Assembly (NCBI GenBank): GCA_024401555.1
Contig: JAKSKV010000017.1
Span: 1-59,618 of the forward strand
Length of the DNA: 59,618 bases
Reading direction: 5' to 3'
Source of the DNA: Paludibacteraceae bacterium
GTDB taxonomy: Bacteria > Bacteroidota > Bacteroidia > Bacteroidales > Paludibacteraceae
Below are positions 26,173 to 36,300 of this stretch, piece by piece (the stretch's first letter is position 1; every line of letters starts with the position of its first letter). The notes beneath the pieces are model-generated. The model was not told the origin of the DNA, did not search any database, and worked only from the letters and a program-made list of their open reading frames with translations. The translations under genes were made by a program, and so were the position numbers.

Positions 26173-27111
26173 TCAAAAAATAAAGGTCTTGCCATCCGCC
26201 GCATAATCCGTGGCTTCGAAAACGCTCTTCGCTTCCGCCAACAATTCAGTCGGATCGTCGTAACGGGCCGAATAGTGACCGATGATCAATTGCTTCACCT
26301 GCGCCATCTTGGCGATGGTAGCCGCTTGCTGAGCCGTGGAGTGGAGCGTTTTTTTCGCCGCCGCGATATCCTTCTGGAGGAAAGTAGCCTCATGAAAAAG
26401 GCAATCCACACCGTCGATATGCGCCAAAAATTTCTCCGTATAGGCGGTGTCCGAACAGTAGGCGAAACTCTTGGAGGGCGTGGGCGGCGTGGTCAGTTGC
26501 CAATTAGGGATCACCTCCCCATCCGCCGTGGTGAAGTCCGCCCCTTGCTTGATAAGCGGAATCTGTGAGACAGGCACCTGAAAGTATTTGATCAGTTCGG
26601 AATTCATGTGCCGCTCCTTCTCCTTTTCCTTAAAAAGGAACCCAGACGACCGCACGGAGTGCTTCATCGGGAAAGCCGTCACCGTCAACGATTTATCATC
26701 ATAAATCAGTTCGGTATCGGTAGGAGAAAAAGGCACGAAAAAGATATTGAACGACAACCCTTTGCAGAAGAAAGCGATCATAGGACGCAACAATTCCTCT
26801 AGTTCGGGATGGGAGTGGATATAGACATCGCCCGTTCTTCCTTGCGTATCCAATGTGGAGAGCAGACCGACCAAACCGAAGCAATGGTCGCCGTGCAGGT
26901 GGGAAATAAAGATATGGTTGAGTCGGGAGACGCGTACACCGAAACGCCTCACCTGGTGTTGCGTTCCCTCACCGCAGTCGATCATAAAGACCTTCTCCCG
27001 CAAGGAGAGCACCTGTGACGGGTGAGAAAACTTCTTTGTAGGAACGGCCGATCCGGCTCCTAATATTTGTAATTGCACATTCTCCAAAACAACATCAATT
27101 ATAGGTTTCAA
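26173..27111 (-). CDS. rnz: Ribonuclease Z
   Basis: This 312-residue metallo-beta-lactamase-fold endonuclease trims tRNA 3' ends. The zinc motif HxHxDH is at 71-76 ('HLHGDH'). Later ligands appear in 'KHSVRSSG', 'CSDTAY', 'LFHEATF' and 'IGHYSARY'. The flexible arm typical of bacterial RNase Z lies between about residues 155 and 205. The start at 27111 follows an AT-rich region and fits the usual family length. The tRNA genes in this window lack an encoded CCA end, which agrees with processing by this enzyme. Confidence 0.94.
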   Translation of the reverse strand: MKPIIDVVLENVQLQILGAGSAVPTKKFSHPSQVLSLREKVFMIDCGEGTQHQVRRFGVRVSRLNHIFISHLHGDHCFGLVGLLSTLDTQGRTGDVYIHSHPELEELLRPMIAFFCKGLSFNIFFVPFSPTDTELIYDDKSLTVTAFPMKHSVRSSGFLFKEKEKERHMNSELIKYFQVPVSQIPLIKQGADFTTADGEVIPNWQLTTPPTPSKSFAYCSDTAYTEKFLAHIDGVDCLFHEATFLQKDIAAAKKTLHSTAQQAATIAKMAQVKQLIIGHYSARYDDPTELLAEAKSVFEATDYAADGKTFIF

Positions 27112-27202
27112 CCATATTTAGCATCAACTGACATACAAAAGTAGACATAAAAGCGTAGAGAAAAAATCATTTCACAAATTTTAGTATTTATGCAACCCAT
27201 GT

Positions 27203-27233
27203 TTTGATTTCCAATTAGAAAGCACTACTTTCG
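27203..27233 (+). promoter_or_regulatory. Promoter of the CotH gene
   Basis: TTTG (27203-27206), 19 bases, then TACTTTCG (27226-27233), one base off TAnnTTTG. The start codon is 34 bases downstream. Confidence 0.55.
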
Positions 27234-27267
27234 CGAAGTTTCCTGATAATACTAAAGAATATCTTTT

Positions 27268-30200
27268 ATGGTTAAAAGAGTGTTTTTAACAATAAGCGCC
27301 GCCATTTTATGTGGCCTATCCGCCTCCGCGGATGTGAAAATCAACGAAATTTCCACAAGCAACTTATCCGCTGTCATGAACAGGGGGAACTACAACTTCT
27401 CCAACTACATCGAGTTCGACACGCAAGGCGACTCCGTCAATCTGAACGACCACCTCATCATCCATTATGGCAAAAGAGCGATCAAAGGGAAGATCGAAGA
27501 GAAGTGGCGCTGGCGAATCAACTCCGACATAAAGGTCGGTCCTAACGACGTCATCTGGATGGACGAATCCACTCTCGCGGGCCACGCACCCTACAAATTG
27601 GACGCTGACGGCGGATCCATCGTCATCTACCACGGAAGCGAAAAGATAGACTCCTTCGCATACGACGCAATGGATGTGAACCTATCCTATGGTTACAAGG
27701 AGGGCGCTTTAGGATACATGGCTTCCACACCGGGAGAAGAGAACAGCGCCGCCTACACGGATGTCGCCACCGCCCGCAGCGTCGCACCACTTTTCAGCCA
27801 CAAAGGAGGCGTACTCGACGAGCCGATCGAACTGACCTTGGAACAAATCGCGGAGGGAGCCACCGTTTACTACACGACAGACGGAAGCGAACCATCCTCT
27901 TCCAACGGAAAGATATACAGTGGTCCTATCTACATCGGCAGCAACGCCAATGTGAGATGCATCGCCTACGAAGCGGACAAGCTTCCCAGCAAAGTCAACA
28001 CCGTCTCGTTCCTTTTCGTGGACGAAGTCCACAGCCAATATGGCGGATTCACGCTACCCATTGTTTCCATCACAGTCGATTCCGCCTATTTTTATAGCGA
28101 TACCGTGGGCATTTGCGTGATCGGCACCAACGGTGTGCGCGGAGAGAAGAGCTGTACCAGTACCAAGGCGAACTACAACAGGGACTGGAAACGTCCGATC
28201 CATTTTGAATACTTCGTCAATGGAGAAGCTGTTGTCTCCCAGTTGGCCGAGGCCCACGTGGAGGGCGGCTGTTCCCGCACAGAGAAGATCAAATCACTCG
28301 CTGTGAAGACGAGCAAAAAGACAGGTGTGGACACCTTCGGCTACCACTTTTTCGCATCCAAGCCTAACGTGACACATCGGGCGATCCACATCCGCAACGG
28401 AGGCACAGCCTACAACAAGGTACGCTTCCGCGACGGTCTGATGCAAAGCCTGGCCACCGACATGAACATCGATTACCAAGCCTACCAACCCATCGCCTAC
28501 TACATCAACGGAGTCTATCAAGGGTTGATGAATTTGAACGAGCGAACCAACGCCGACTACATCGAGGCCAATCACGACATCGAGGAGGATAAGATAGACT
28601 TGATCACCCTCTCCGACCAATTAGGCATACGCGCCAGCGTCGGCACCAAAGATGCCTATACCAACTTGACCAAACACATCAACCAGTTCTGGAAAATGGA
28701 TCCGACCGAATATTACGAGGGAGCCTGCGCCAGAATGGATATGGACGAGTATGTGGACTACAATATCTTCCAACAATTCATCGTCAACACAGACTGGCCC
28801 GGCAACAACACGAAGATCTGGCGGGAAAAAGATGGCGGAAAGTTCAGATGGATGCTCTTCGACACCGATTTCGGATTGGGGCTTCCCGGATATGAATATT
28901 TAGGTTCTTTCACCAAGAATATGATCAAATGGTGTTCCGGCGACGGCAACACACAATGGGCCAACAACCGCTCGTGGATGACCGAGATATTCGACGGATT
29001 GAAGCGAAACAAGATGTTCGAGAGAAAGTTCACTACCAAATATTTGATCCACCTATCCACCACCTTTACCCAAGAGCGGATCACAGCCGTCTTCGATAGC
29101 ATCACTACCGTATTGAATCCGGAGTACCAAGTCTGCTTCGGAAAGAAGGCATCGGATGCCGCGGGGTCGATGAAAAAGTTCGCACTGAACAGACCGGTCA
29201 ACATCTACAAGCACCTTATGTCCTATGTAGGAGGAACCGACACTACAAGCCTCACCATCCAATCGGAGATGGAGAAAGCCACCCTGTTTATGAATGGAGA
29301 GAAGATTCAAAAATTCAAGGGCAAATATTTCAAAGGATATGAGTTGGAGGTGATTGCCCAAGCGCCGGAGGGATATGAGTTTGCGGCGTGGAAATTCTCG
29401 TCAGACACCGTTTTCGTCGCGTCAGAAGACACGACGGACAGCAGAATCGGCATCCCCAACATTTGGGTAGGCACAATGGTGGGGCCAGGCACCATCACCG
29501 CCACCTTCCGTCCCGCCACGGCAACCGAGGAGGATTCTTTGCCTACGATCATGATCAACGAAATCAGCACCAATCTCAACGGACTCTCGCAATACCCTGA
29601 CGCCCGCGGAGAATATACCCCTTGGATCGAAATATACAACTACGGAGAGAAGAACATCGACCTCACAGGCTACACATTCCTTCTGAAGCGAGGCGACTCC
29701 ATCGCAAAGGAGAGCACGATCCCCGCTGGTTATGGCAGAATGACCATAGGGCCGAAAGAGCACAAAGTGTTCCGAGCCGTCGGCAAGAACCTCATCGGAC
29801 CCGACTACCTTCAATTCAAAATTGGGAAGGATACACTATCCACCCTTTGCATAGCCCGTCCTGATAGCGTACTCGTGGATTGCATCGACCTAATCACCAC
29901 AGGCATGAACGAATCCTACGGCAGAGAGAGCGACGGTGCGGATGAGTGGGTGGTATTCACGACCGATCCGTTGGAGCACAATCCGTCACCAGGCAAAAAG
30001 AACGGTGTGAAGGACACGACGGGCATCATCAATATCCAAACAGAGTCACTCTGCTTGCAGCTCTACCCTAACCCAACGGTTGACCAAGTCACCATCAAAT
30101 CCTCGGAAACGATGGAACATCTCAACATCTACGATATGACGGGAAGACTCCTTTTCAAAGAGGAACCGATGGCCAAAGAGACGCAAATTGACACCAATGT

Positions 30201-30282
30201 TTGGGAGCGAGGTATGTACATCGTGGAGATCAGAACCCGTAAGTCGTTGCAAACCACAAGGTTGATCAAATGCGGCAATTAG
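27268..30282 (+). CDS. Secreted CotH-kinase/lamin-tail protein with T9SS sorting domain
   Basis: The 1004-residue protein has a signal peptide (about 1-21). A lamin-tail-like domain follows (about 22-150, 'VKINEISTSNLS'), then a chitobiase C-terminal-like module (about 172-250, 'GATVYYTTDGSEPS'). The CotH domain (about 262-600) carries 'HVEGGCSRTEKIKSLAVK' and the metal-binding 'FDTDFGLG'. A beta-rich repeat (about 690-760, 'YELEVIAQAPEGYEF') and a second lamin-tail domain (about 775-905, 'TIMINEISTN') come next. A type IX sorting domain ends the chain (about 930-1004, 'LYPNPTVDQVTIKS'). CotH proteins are atypical kinases in spore coats; the role of the Bacteroidota surface versions is unknown. 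It may be attached to the cell surface. Confidence 0.9.
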   Translation: MVKRVFLTISAAILCGLSASADVKINEISTSNLSAVMNRGNYNFSNYIEFDTQGDSVNLNDHLIIHYGKRAIKGKIEEKWRWRINSDIKVGPNDVIWMDESTLAGHAPYKLDADGGSIVIYHGSEKIDSFAYDAMDVNLSYGYKEGALGYMASTPGEENSAAYTDVATARSVAPLFSHKGGVLDEPIELTLEQIAEGATVYYTTDGSEPSSSNGKIYSGPIYIGSNANVRCIAYEADKLPSKVNTVSFLFVDEVHSQYGGFTLPIVSITVDSAYFYSDTVGICVIGTNGVRGEKSCTSTKANYNRDWKRPIHFEYFVNGEAVVSQLAEAHVEGGCSRTEKIKSLAVKTSKKTGVDTFGYHFFASKPNVTHRAIHIRNGGTAYNKVRFRDGLMQSLATDMNIDYQAYQPIAYYINGVYQGLMNLNERTNADYIEANHDIEEDKIDLITLSDQLGIRASVGTKDAYTNLTKHINQFWKMDPTEYYEGACARMDMDEYVDYNIFQQFIVNTDWPGNNTKIWREKDGGKFRWMLFDTDFGLGLPGYEYLGSFTKNMIKWCSGDGNTQWANNRSWMTEIFDGLKRNKMFERKFTTKYLIHLSTTFTQERITAVFDSITTVLNPEYQVCFGKKASDAAGSMKKFALNRPVNIYKHLMSYVGGTDTTSLTIQSEMEKATLFMNGEKIQKFKGKYFKGYELEVIAQAPEGYEFAAWKFSSDTVFVASEDTTDSRIGIPNIWVGTMVGPGTITATFRPATATEEDSLPTIMINEISTNLNGLSQYPDARGEYTPWIEIYNYGEKNIDLTGYTFLLKRGDSIAKESTIPAGYGRMTIGPKEHKVFRAVGKNLIGPDYLQFKIGKDTLSTLCIARPDSVLVDCIDLITTGMNESYGRESDGADEWVVFTTDPLEHNPSPGKKNGVKDTTGIINIQTESLCLQLYPNPTVDQVTIKSSETMEHLNIYDMTGRLLFKEEPMAKETQIDTNVWERGMYIVEIRTRKSLQTTRLIKCGN

Positions 30283-30314
30283 AAGAGGAGGTCAAAAATT
30301 CTTTTCGCAAAGCA

Positions 30315-30346
30315 TTTGTTTGGTTCAAAAAAATGATGTAATTTTG
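30315..30346 (+). promoter_or_regulatory. Promoter of the aminotransferase gene
   Basis: TTTG (30315-30318), 20 bases, then TAATTTTG (30339-30346): a full consensus match. The 5' leader to the start codon at 30437 is about 80 bases and contains no other feature I recognise. Confidence 0.75.
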
Positions 30347-30436
30347 CACAAATTTTTGGGCAGAGGTGAAATCCACGCCTAAACATTTGGAAATAAACGG
30401 CATATATTTATAAACAAAATAATTAATAGACGTAAA

Positions 30437-31633
30437 ATGGATCAAGTATCAGCTCGTTTAGCAGCCTTATCACCGTCAGAGACGCTTGCCATGTCCCAAA
30501 AGAGCCAAGAGCTCAAGGCACAAGGCATCGATGTAATCAACCTTAGTGTAGGAGAACCAGACTTCACCACACCTAAGCACATCAAAGCCGCTGCACAAAA
30601 GGCTATCGACGATAATTTCTCTTTCTACTCACCAGTGCCAGGCTACATGCCATTGAGAAAAGCAATCGCTGAGAAGTTGAAAAAAGAGAATGGTTTGGAG
30701 TTCGACCCAAGCCAAATCGTTTGCTCAAACGGAGCAAAACAAGCTGTATGCAATGCGATCATGTGCCTTGTAGGTCCTGGCGACGAAGTCATCGTTCCTG
30801 CTCCTTACTGGGTAAGTTACGTTGAGATGGTGAAATTGGCAGAGGGTACCAATGTGATTGTAGAGGCTGGCTTGGAGCAAAACTTCAAGATCACCCCTTC
30901 CCAATTGGAGGCAGCCATCACCCCTAAAACTAAAATGATCATCCTTTGCTCTCCTTCCAACCCAACAGGTAGCGTATATTCAAAGGAGGAGTTGAAGGGA
31001 TTGGCCGCTGTTTTGGCAAAGCACCCACAAGTTTACATCCTTGCGGATGAGATTTACGAGCATATCAACTATGTCGGCAAGCACGAGAGCATTGCTCAAT
31101 TCCCAGAGGTAAAGGATCGCGTGATCATCATCAACGGTGTATCTAAGGGATATGCGATGACTGGTTGGAGATTGGGTTGGTTGGCCGCTCCAAAATGGAT
31201 CGCAGCCGCTTGCAATAAGTTGCAAGGACAATACACTTCCGGACCATGCTCCATTGCTCAAAAGGCAGCAGAGGCAGCATACACCGGCGACCAAGCTTGC
31301 GTCGAGACCATGCGTCAAGCATTCGAGCGCAGACGTGACCTCGTGGTGAAGATGGCTAGCGAGATCGAGGGCTTCAAGGTAAACAAACCAGATGGTGCCT
31401 TCTACGTATTCCCAGAGTGTAGCTCATACTTCGGAAAGAAGACTCCTAAGGGTGACGTAATCAACAACTCCGCAGACTTGGCCATGTACCTTTTGATCGA
31501 AGGTCACGTAGCTTGCGTAGGTGGTAACGCATTCGGTTCACCAAAGTGCATCCGTATGTCATACGCCACTTCAGAGGAGAACCTCATCGAGGCATTCAAG
31601 CGTATCAAGAGCGCTTTGGACATTTTGAAATAA
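30437..31633 (+). CDS. Class I PLP-dependent aminotransferase (aspartate aminotransferase type)
   Basis: The 398-residue protein matches class I aminotransferases closely: 'INLSVGEPDF' near 35-43, 'SNPTGS' at 174-179, 'DEIYEHI' at 204-210, the Schiff-base Lys237 in 'GVSKGYAMTGWRLGW', and a C-terminal Arg-containing 'IRMSYATS'. The closest described type is the bacterial 1-gamma aspartate aminotransferase (AspB/AspC), which interconverts aspartate and oxaloacetate. Substrate range cannot be fixed by sequence. It has its own promoter and its own terminator (31655-31688), so it is a single-gene unit. Codon use differs slightly from the minus-strand neighbours and suggests high expression. Confidence 0.92.
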   Translation: MDQVSARLAALSPSETLAMSQKSQELKAQGIDVINLSVGEPDFTTPKHIKAAAQKAIDDNFSFYSPVPGYMPLRKAIAEKLKKENGLEFDPSQIVCSNGAKQAVCNAIMCLVGPGDEVIVPAPYWVSYVEMVKLAEGTNVIVEAGLEQNFKITPSQLEAAITPKTKMIILCSPSNPTGSVYSKEELKGLAAVLAKHPQVYILADEIYEHINYVGKHESIAQFPEVKDRVIIINGVSKGYAMTGWRLGWLAAPKWIAAACNKLQGQYTSGPCSIAQKAAEAAYTGDQACVETMRQAFERRRDLVVKMASEIEGFKVNKPDGAFYVFPECSSYFGKKTPKGDVINNSADLAMYLLIEGHVACVGGNAFGSPKCIRMSYATSEENLIEAFKRIKSALDILK

Positions 31634-31654
31634 TAGACGATTTCATATAAAATG

Positions 31655-31688
31655 AAAAAGGATGTGATTCAGTTCACATCCTTTTTTT
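31655..31688 (+). terminator. Intrinsic terminator after the aminotransferase
   Basis: GGATGTGA and TCACATCC pair around a 6-base loop and are followed by eight T; an A-run precedes it. Confidence 0.92.
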
Positions 31689-31958
31689 TGCCTAAATCCC
31701 AACGAATAAAGCCTCATCCAGTCGCAGGAGAATTCTTAATTCTTAAATATAAAGAAGAGCGTCCGTCATCAATGTTCGGTAATAAGAATAAACGATAACA
31801 ATACGGTTATACATGATCAGGACATGACGATAAAGCATCAAAAACAACGATGCGAAATGAGCTATCCCCGCTCCGTACCATAAGTAGAAAACTATGCCTC
31901 GCTTTCCAAGAGGTTAACACTCGCCTGACCAGACGCTCCCTATACAACTAACATCAAC
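31689..31958. other. Intergenic region with a possible degenerate ORF
   Basis: No clear gene. A minus-strand open frame at 31743-31913 encodes a hydrophobic stretch ('YGAGIAHFASLFLMLY') but has no ATG near its start and is cut off upstream. It could be a remnant of a small membrane protein or chance. I see no RNA gene. Confidence 0.4.
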
Positions 31959-32417
31959 CTATTTTTCGAGCAAATCGGTGCTCCAATTGCTCTGCTGGAT
32001 TCTATTGTCCACCAATCTGAGCGTTTTACACATCGCATCCAGTTGTTGTTGCAACTCACGCACGTTCACCGCGCTCATGACCTTGATCTCGGTATGGGCG
32101 GCACGTCCCGCCAAGTTGCTGGCGTTATTTATGAGAGATCTATACTTCTCAATCTTAATGGAAAGGCAATCCCTCTCCGCAATCCACTCCGTCAAGGACT
32201 TTCCCTCCACAACGGTCTGGCAATTGGTCAAATTGATCTTGGTCATCAACCATTGCAAACGATCCACGCTGCCATTCAACTCTCCGATCAAAGCCTTCGG
32301 ATCCTCCGCGGGCTCCTCACCCTCCTGCACCGTCGCATTGTTCATCAAGCGACTCTGCAACTGTTGTATCTTGCGGTTCAAGTCCGCACGTTCTTGTAAT
32401 GCCTCCGCTAATTTCAT
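31959..32417 (-). CDS. DIP1984-family protein
   Basis: This 152-residue cytoplasmic protein is almost all helical. The N-terminal signature 'MKLAEALQERADLNRKIQQL' and the acidic loop 'EGEEPAEDPKALIGELN' are characteristic of the DIP1984 family. The C-terminal helices contain 'VNVRELQQQLDAM'. The family is widespread but has no known activity; some members are annotated as septicolysin-like. It is transcribed divergently from the MBL-fold gene, and the two promoters lie side by side (32442-32473). Confidence 0.88.
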   Translation of the reverse strand: MKLAEALQERADLNRKIQQLQSRLMNNATVQEGEEPAEDPKALIGELNGSVDRLQWLMTKINLTNCQTVVEGKSLTEWIAERDCLSIKIEKYRSLINNASNLAGRAAHTEIKVMSAVNVRELQQQLDAMCKTLRLVDNRIQQSNWSTDLLEK

Positions 32418-32441
32418 ACGCTAAATTGTATTTGTGGATAA

Positions 32442-32473
32442 CAAAATTAGAGAAAATTGGGTAATTTCGCAAA
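32442..32473 (-). promoter_or_regulatory. Promoter of the DIP1984 gene
   Basis: On the minus strand TTTG (32470-32473), 20 bases, TAATTTTG (32442-32449): a full consensus match, 24 bases before the start codon. It overlaps the plus-strand -7 box, so the two divergent genes may compete for polymerase. Confidence 0.75.
32462..32469 (+). promoter_or_regulatory. -7 box of the MBL-fold gene
   Basis: TAATTTCG, one base from TAnnTTTG, lies 20 bases before the start codon at 32490. No -33 element at the usual distance is obvious. Confidence 0.4.
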
Positions 32474-32489
32474 ATAAAATAATTGGGTC

Positions 32490-33293
32490 ATGAAGCTGAA
32501 GATTTTAACCGAAAACACCGTATTCCAATCACAGATGAAGGCAGAGTTGGGCTTCTCCCTACTCATCGAAAGCGACGACAAAAGGAAGTTCCTTTTCGAC
32601 ACGGGGCAAACAGACCTCTACGCTTTCAACGCAGCCATCGGTGGCGTGGATATCTCTGAAATTGAGGCGGTGATCATCAGCCACGGCCACTACGACCACA
32701 CCGGTGGGTTAGCCCACTTCCTTGCCCACAACGACCATGCGCCTATCTACGCCAAACTTGGATTTGAGAAGGAGCGCTTCGGCCGAGGCGACCGCAGCAT
32801 TGGCCTACCCATAGGGACCAACATTGATCCGAGAAGAGTCCATACGGTACAGGAGATCACAGAGATCGCGGAAGGTATATTCATCGTTCCAGAGGTAAAA
32901 ATCTACGACAGGCAGGAAACGCACTTCTCCAATATGGTGATTCGCAGGGGCGGCGAATCCTTCGAGGATCAGTTCGACGACGAGCAGTTCATCTGTGTGC
33001 GCCACGAAGGAAAGATCTCCATCATCAGCGGTTGCGCGCACCGCGGCATCGTCAACACGATCCGAAGCGCTAAGGAACATTTCTCGGAACCAATCCGTTT
33101 GGTGATCGGTGGATTCCACACCCTGCACGAATCTCCTGAAAAGATTGCTCAGTTAGCCACACTTTTGAATCAACACGAAATTGAGGAGGTAGTTGCGTGC
33201 CACTGCACAGGCATCGAACAATATGCATTGCTAAAACAAGACTACAAAGGGAAAATCGCCTACGGGCACGTCGGCATGAACTGCTTTATCTAA
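32490..33293 (+). CDS. MBL-fold metallohydrolase
   Basis: This 267-residue metallo-beta-lactamase-fold protein has HxHxDH at 65-70 ('HGHYDH'), a later 'SGCAHRGIVNTI', 'GGFHTL', and a C-terminal 'GHVGM'. The pattern is that of the subgroup annotated as 7,8-dihydropterin-6-yl-methyl-beta-ribofuranosylaminobenzene 5'-phosphate synthase-like, which is named after methanopterin biosynthesis. Bacteroidales do not make methanopterin, so the true substrate is unknown. No signal peptide. It is convergent with tamB, and the palindrome at 33311-33329 lies between the two. Confidence 0.88.
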   Translation: MKLKILTENTVFQSQMKAELGFSLLIESDDKRKFLFDTGQTDLYAFNAAIGGVDISEIEAVIISHGHYDHTGGLAHFLAHNDHAPIYAKLGFEKERFGRGDRSIGLPIGTNIDPRRVHTVQEITEIAEGIFIVPEVKIYDRQETHFSNMVIRRGGESFEDQFDDEQFICVRHEGKISIISGCAHRGIVNTIRSAKEHFSEPIRLVIGGFHTLHESPEKIAQLATLLNQHEIEEVVACHCTGIEQYALLKQDYKGKIAYGHVGMNCFI

Positions 33294-33306
33294 GGTCAAA
33301 ATCACC

Positions 33307-33335
33307 AATAGGGCGAATTCAATTCGCCCCTACAA
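33307..33335. repeat. Palindrome with GTAGGGGCG...CGCCC core
   Basis: Perfect 9-base arms GGGCGAATT / AATTCGCCC (33311-33329) around one base. In the minus orientation it carries the same outer core as the palindrome at 1798-1816. It lies between two convergent genes and may also act as a weak bidirectional terminator, although the T-run is poor. Confidence 0.7.
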
Positions 33336-33337
33336 AT

Positions 33338-36300
33338 TCAATCGCCAGCCTTTTTTCCCTTACCCTTTTTATCTTTATCCTTTTCTTTTTTGTCCTTTTC
33401 CTCGTCATCCTTTCTGAAGACACCCTTAATGGCTTTCCAATAGGATTTCATCAATCCTGAGAAGGTGTCGAAGTCCTCGTGGTAAACCACACCGATACCC
33501 TGTGTATTGGCCGCCTGTTTGAAGTAGCTATTATTGGATCGATTGAAGGCTTTGGTACGGAAACGGCCCGACTTCGACAATTTATACTCCAAATCGAAAT
33601 CGATGATACTGTTGGAGATGTTGGCCGCATCTTCCACATCATCACGATAACCGAAATTACCATTCAACAACAATCTATCGTTGAACAACTGGGTGGAGAG
33701 CGCTACATCAAACTCACTAGAAGCACTGGTTCCGTCCGTCGAAGTGGTGGTCGGTTTGTAGTTCAAACCAATGTTGATGTCACGGCTCATCTTCGAAATC
33801 CAGTTAGACAATTGGGAGGAGAGTGTGGAGAATCCCACCGAAGACAACTCGGTAGTCGTCACGCTGGAAAGCGTGGATTTATCCATCGTGTAGAAGTGAC
33901 CCAAGGCCAAAAGCGACGCCACGTTTCGGTTCACCGCCTCCTCCGTATTGATCACACTCTTCAACTTACTTCGCACATCATCGTCCGAGTTAGGCAAGTC
34001 GATATCAAACTTAATGAATGGTTGGGAAATCGTTCCCGTCACATCCAATAAGCATCGCACCGGCGTCGGTGTGGAGCGCAGATTTGGATCCTCGATGATA
34101 TCGGTCAGAGATGCGTTCAAGCCATATTGGGCCTCTATGTTGATGAAGGCATTGGAAGGATCTCCCGTCCAGCTCACCGTACTACCCGAATTGATATCAA
34201 ACTTTCGGGAAATCACACTCTGGATGGTAAACAAATAATCACCCTTTTCGATCTCGTAACTACCATGCATCTTGAAGTCATTTTCCCTTGAATTGTAGGT
34301 CAAATGGAGGTTACCCGCACCATAAGCACGGATCAAATCACCCTGTTGAGCATCCATAATCAGCTGAACTTGCGCATCCGGCGTCGCCACCAATTTGGCA
34401 TCAACGAACAATTCGGTCGGAGACTTATCCGACTGCTCCCTGATCTTCTTCAAGCGATCCCACCTGGATCGACGCTTCTCGGCCATCGTCTTGTTATCCT
34501 CCGCCTCAACAAAAGAGATGAAATTGCACTCCTTCGTGGATGAGGTTCCCTCCACAGGAATGGTCAACATCGTATTCTCCCGGGTAGTCAAATCCAAATT
34601 GATATTTATTCGATCAGAGGTACCTGAAATATTGGCGGAACCCTTCATATAAGCCTTTCCGAAGAAATTTTCATTATCCTCCTCTTGGGTATTCAAGCCC
34701 AACAACTTGTCGAAGTTCATATCAAAGGCGAACTTGAAATTACGGAAACCATCGTGCAGCAAGAGGCCAGAGAGGATGGCATGGTTATTCTCCACGTCAT
34801 AGACAGGCGTCTGGTTCAGACGGATGGTGGTAGGCGTCAAATAGACCGTGTCCGAAAGGACAAACGAGGTGTTCAAGTAATCCACATCGAAGGCGAAATT
34901 ACGCACATAAGGAGAGCCCGACAAGCCGATATGGCCAAACTTTCCATAGGCCTTGACGTTACCACTGACTGTTCCCGTATTGTTTGGAATCACACTTTTC
35001 AAATAGTGGCGGAGGAACTTCAAATCGACATTCTTCAAATCACCCTCGATATAGAGCGAATCATCGCCCAAGAAGACGCCACCTTTGATATCGGAACGAT
35101 AGAGTTGGTCATCGTACGGAGAGAGCAGTTTCGCGTCGAAGTCCACACACTTCCGCTTCTCCAACCAGCGGGAATGGACGGAAAGGTCGCCTATCGTCTC
35201 GTTGTTGATCGCCGCATCATAAACATAGAGGTCACCCTTGAAGTGAGGGGTGCCCAACATATTGAACAAGAATATATCACCATCGGATACACCATTGAAC
35301 GAGATATCCTTGTTGGCGATGATGTTGCTGATGTAATCCAACTTAAAGTCGCTGAAGTGGACATTGATGCTATCCCCCGAATAGGTGCTATTGACACCAT
35401 TCACACTCAAGAACTGGGTGTCGTGGTTGAAATAGAAACTGTCTATGGTAATCTTATTCCTATCCAATTCGATATGGCTATCACGCAACAGCCACTCCAC
35501 ATCGTTCAGAATAACGGAGGATGGAAGAATGTGGAAATCCGCCACGACACCCAATCCTTCGGTATAATCCTTGAAACGGGCGCCCAACTGCAAAGAGCCA
35601 CTATAGGTGACATCTCCCGCATTGCTGAAATGCGACTTGAAATTGAGGGAGTCGTTCTTGGTCAAAGCGTTGATGGAAAAGAAGTAGGGATTGCGCCTTC
35701 CGCTCACCGGCTGGCAAGTCGTCCGCAACATCGTCTTCATCTCATCCCTCGGATTCTCGACCAACATCATCATATCCGTCAGGATCTTATCGTTGTATTG
35801 CAACTGATCCGACTCCACACGCAAACGGAAGCGATTGGTGGAGTCGTTCACGAAACCGGTCAACCTCGTCTCCTCCAAAATGGAGATAGGCAATTCATAG
35901 GCATCATTGATCGGCTCCGTATTATCAACGACGAAATTGAAGGTGAAGTCATTAGTGCGCTTCTTTTCAGGCATCGGAAGTTCCTCTTTCACCAAAGATG
36001 GCACATATTGGTGGGCAAGGTTGTGGAAGAACCTTCCCAATGTAGAGAATTGGTACTGACCAACGATGTCTCCGTTGATATAATCGGAGAAGATCGTCAA
36101 TTTACGCTGATGTCTGCGTTGATCCACCGTGGCGGCCACGCTTAGGTTACTGATATTCAACTCCCTATCATCGTTGACAAAGACTACATTGTCCATAGAG
36201 AAGGATCCCTCGATGTTGTCGATGGAGTTACCCACAAAATTGGACTCGATGTCAAACGAAATGCTGGTATTATCATATTTGGTCAGCAAATTGGTCGCGC

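Noticed and set aside
26141-26176. TTG start for the DUF5686 gene overlapping rnz
   Set aside because: The signal peptide begins at the ATG at 26140; the upstream codons are not signal-like.
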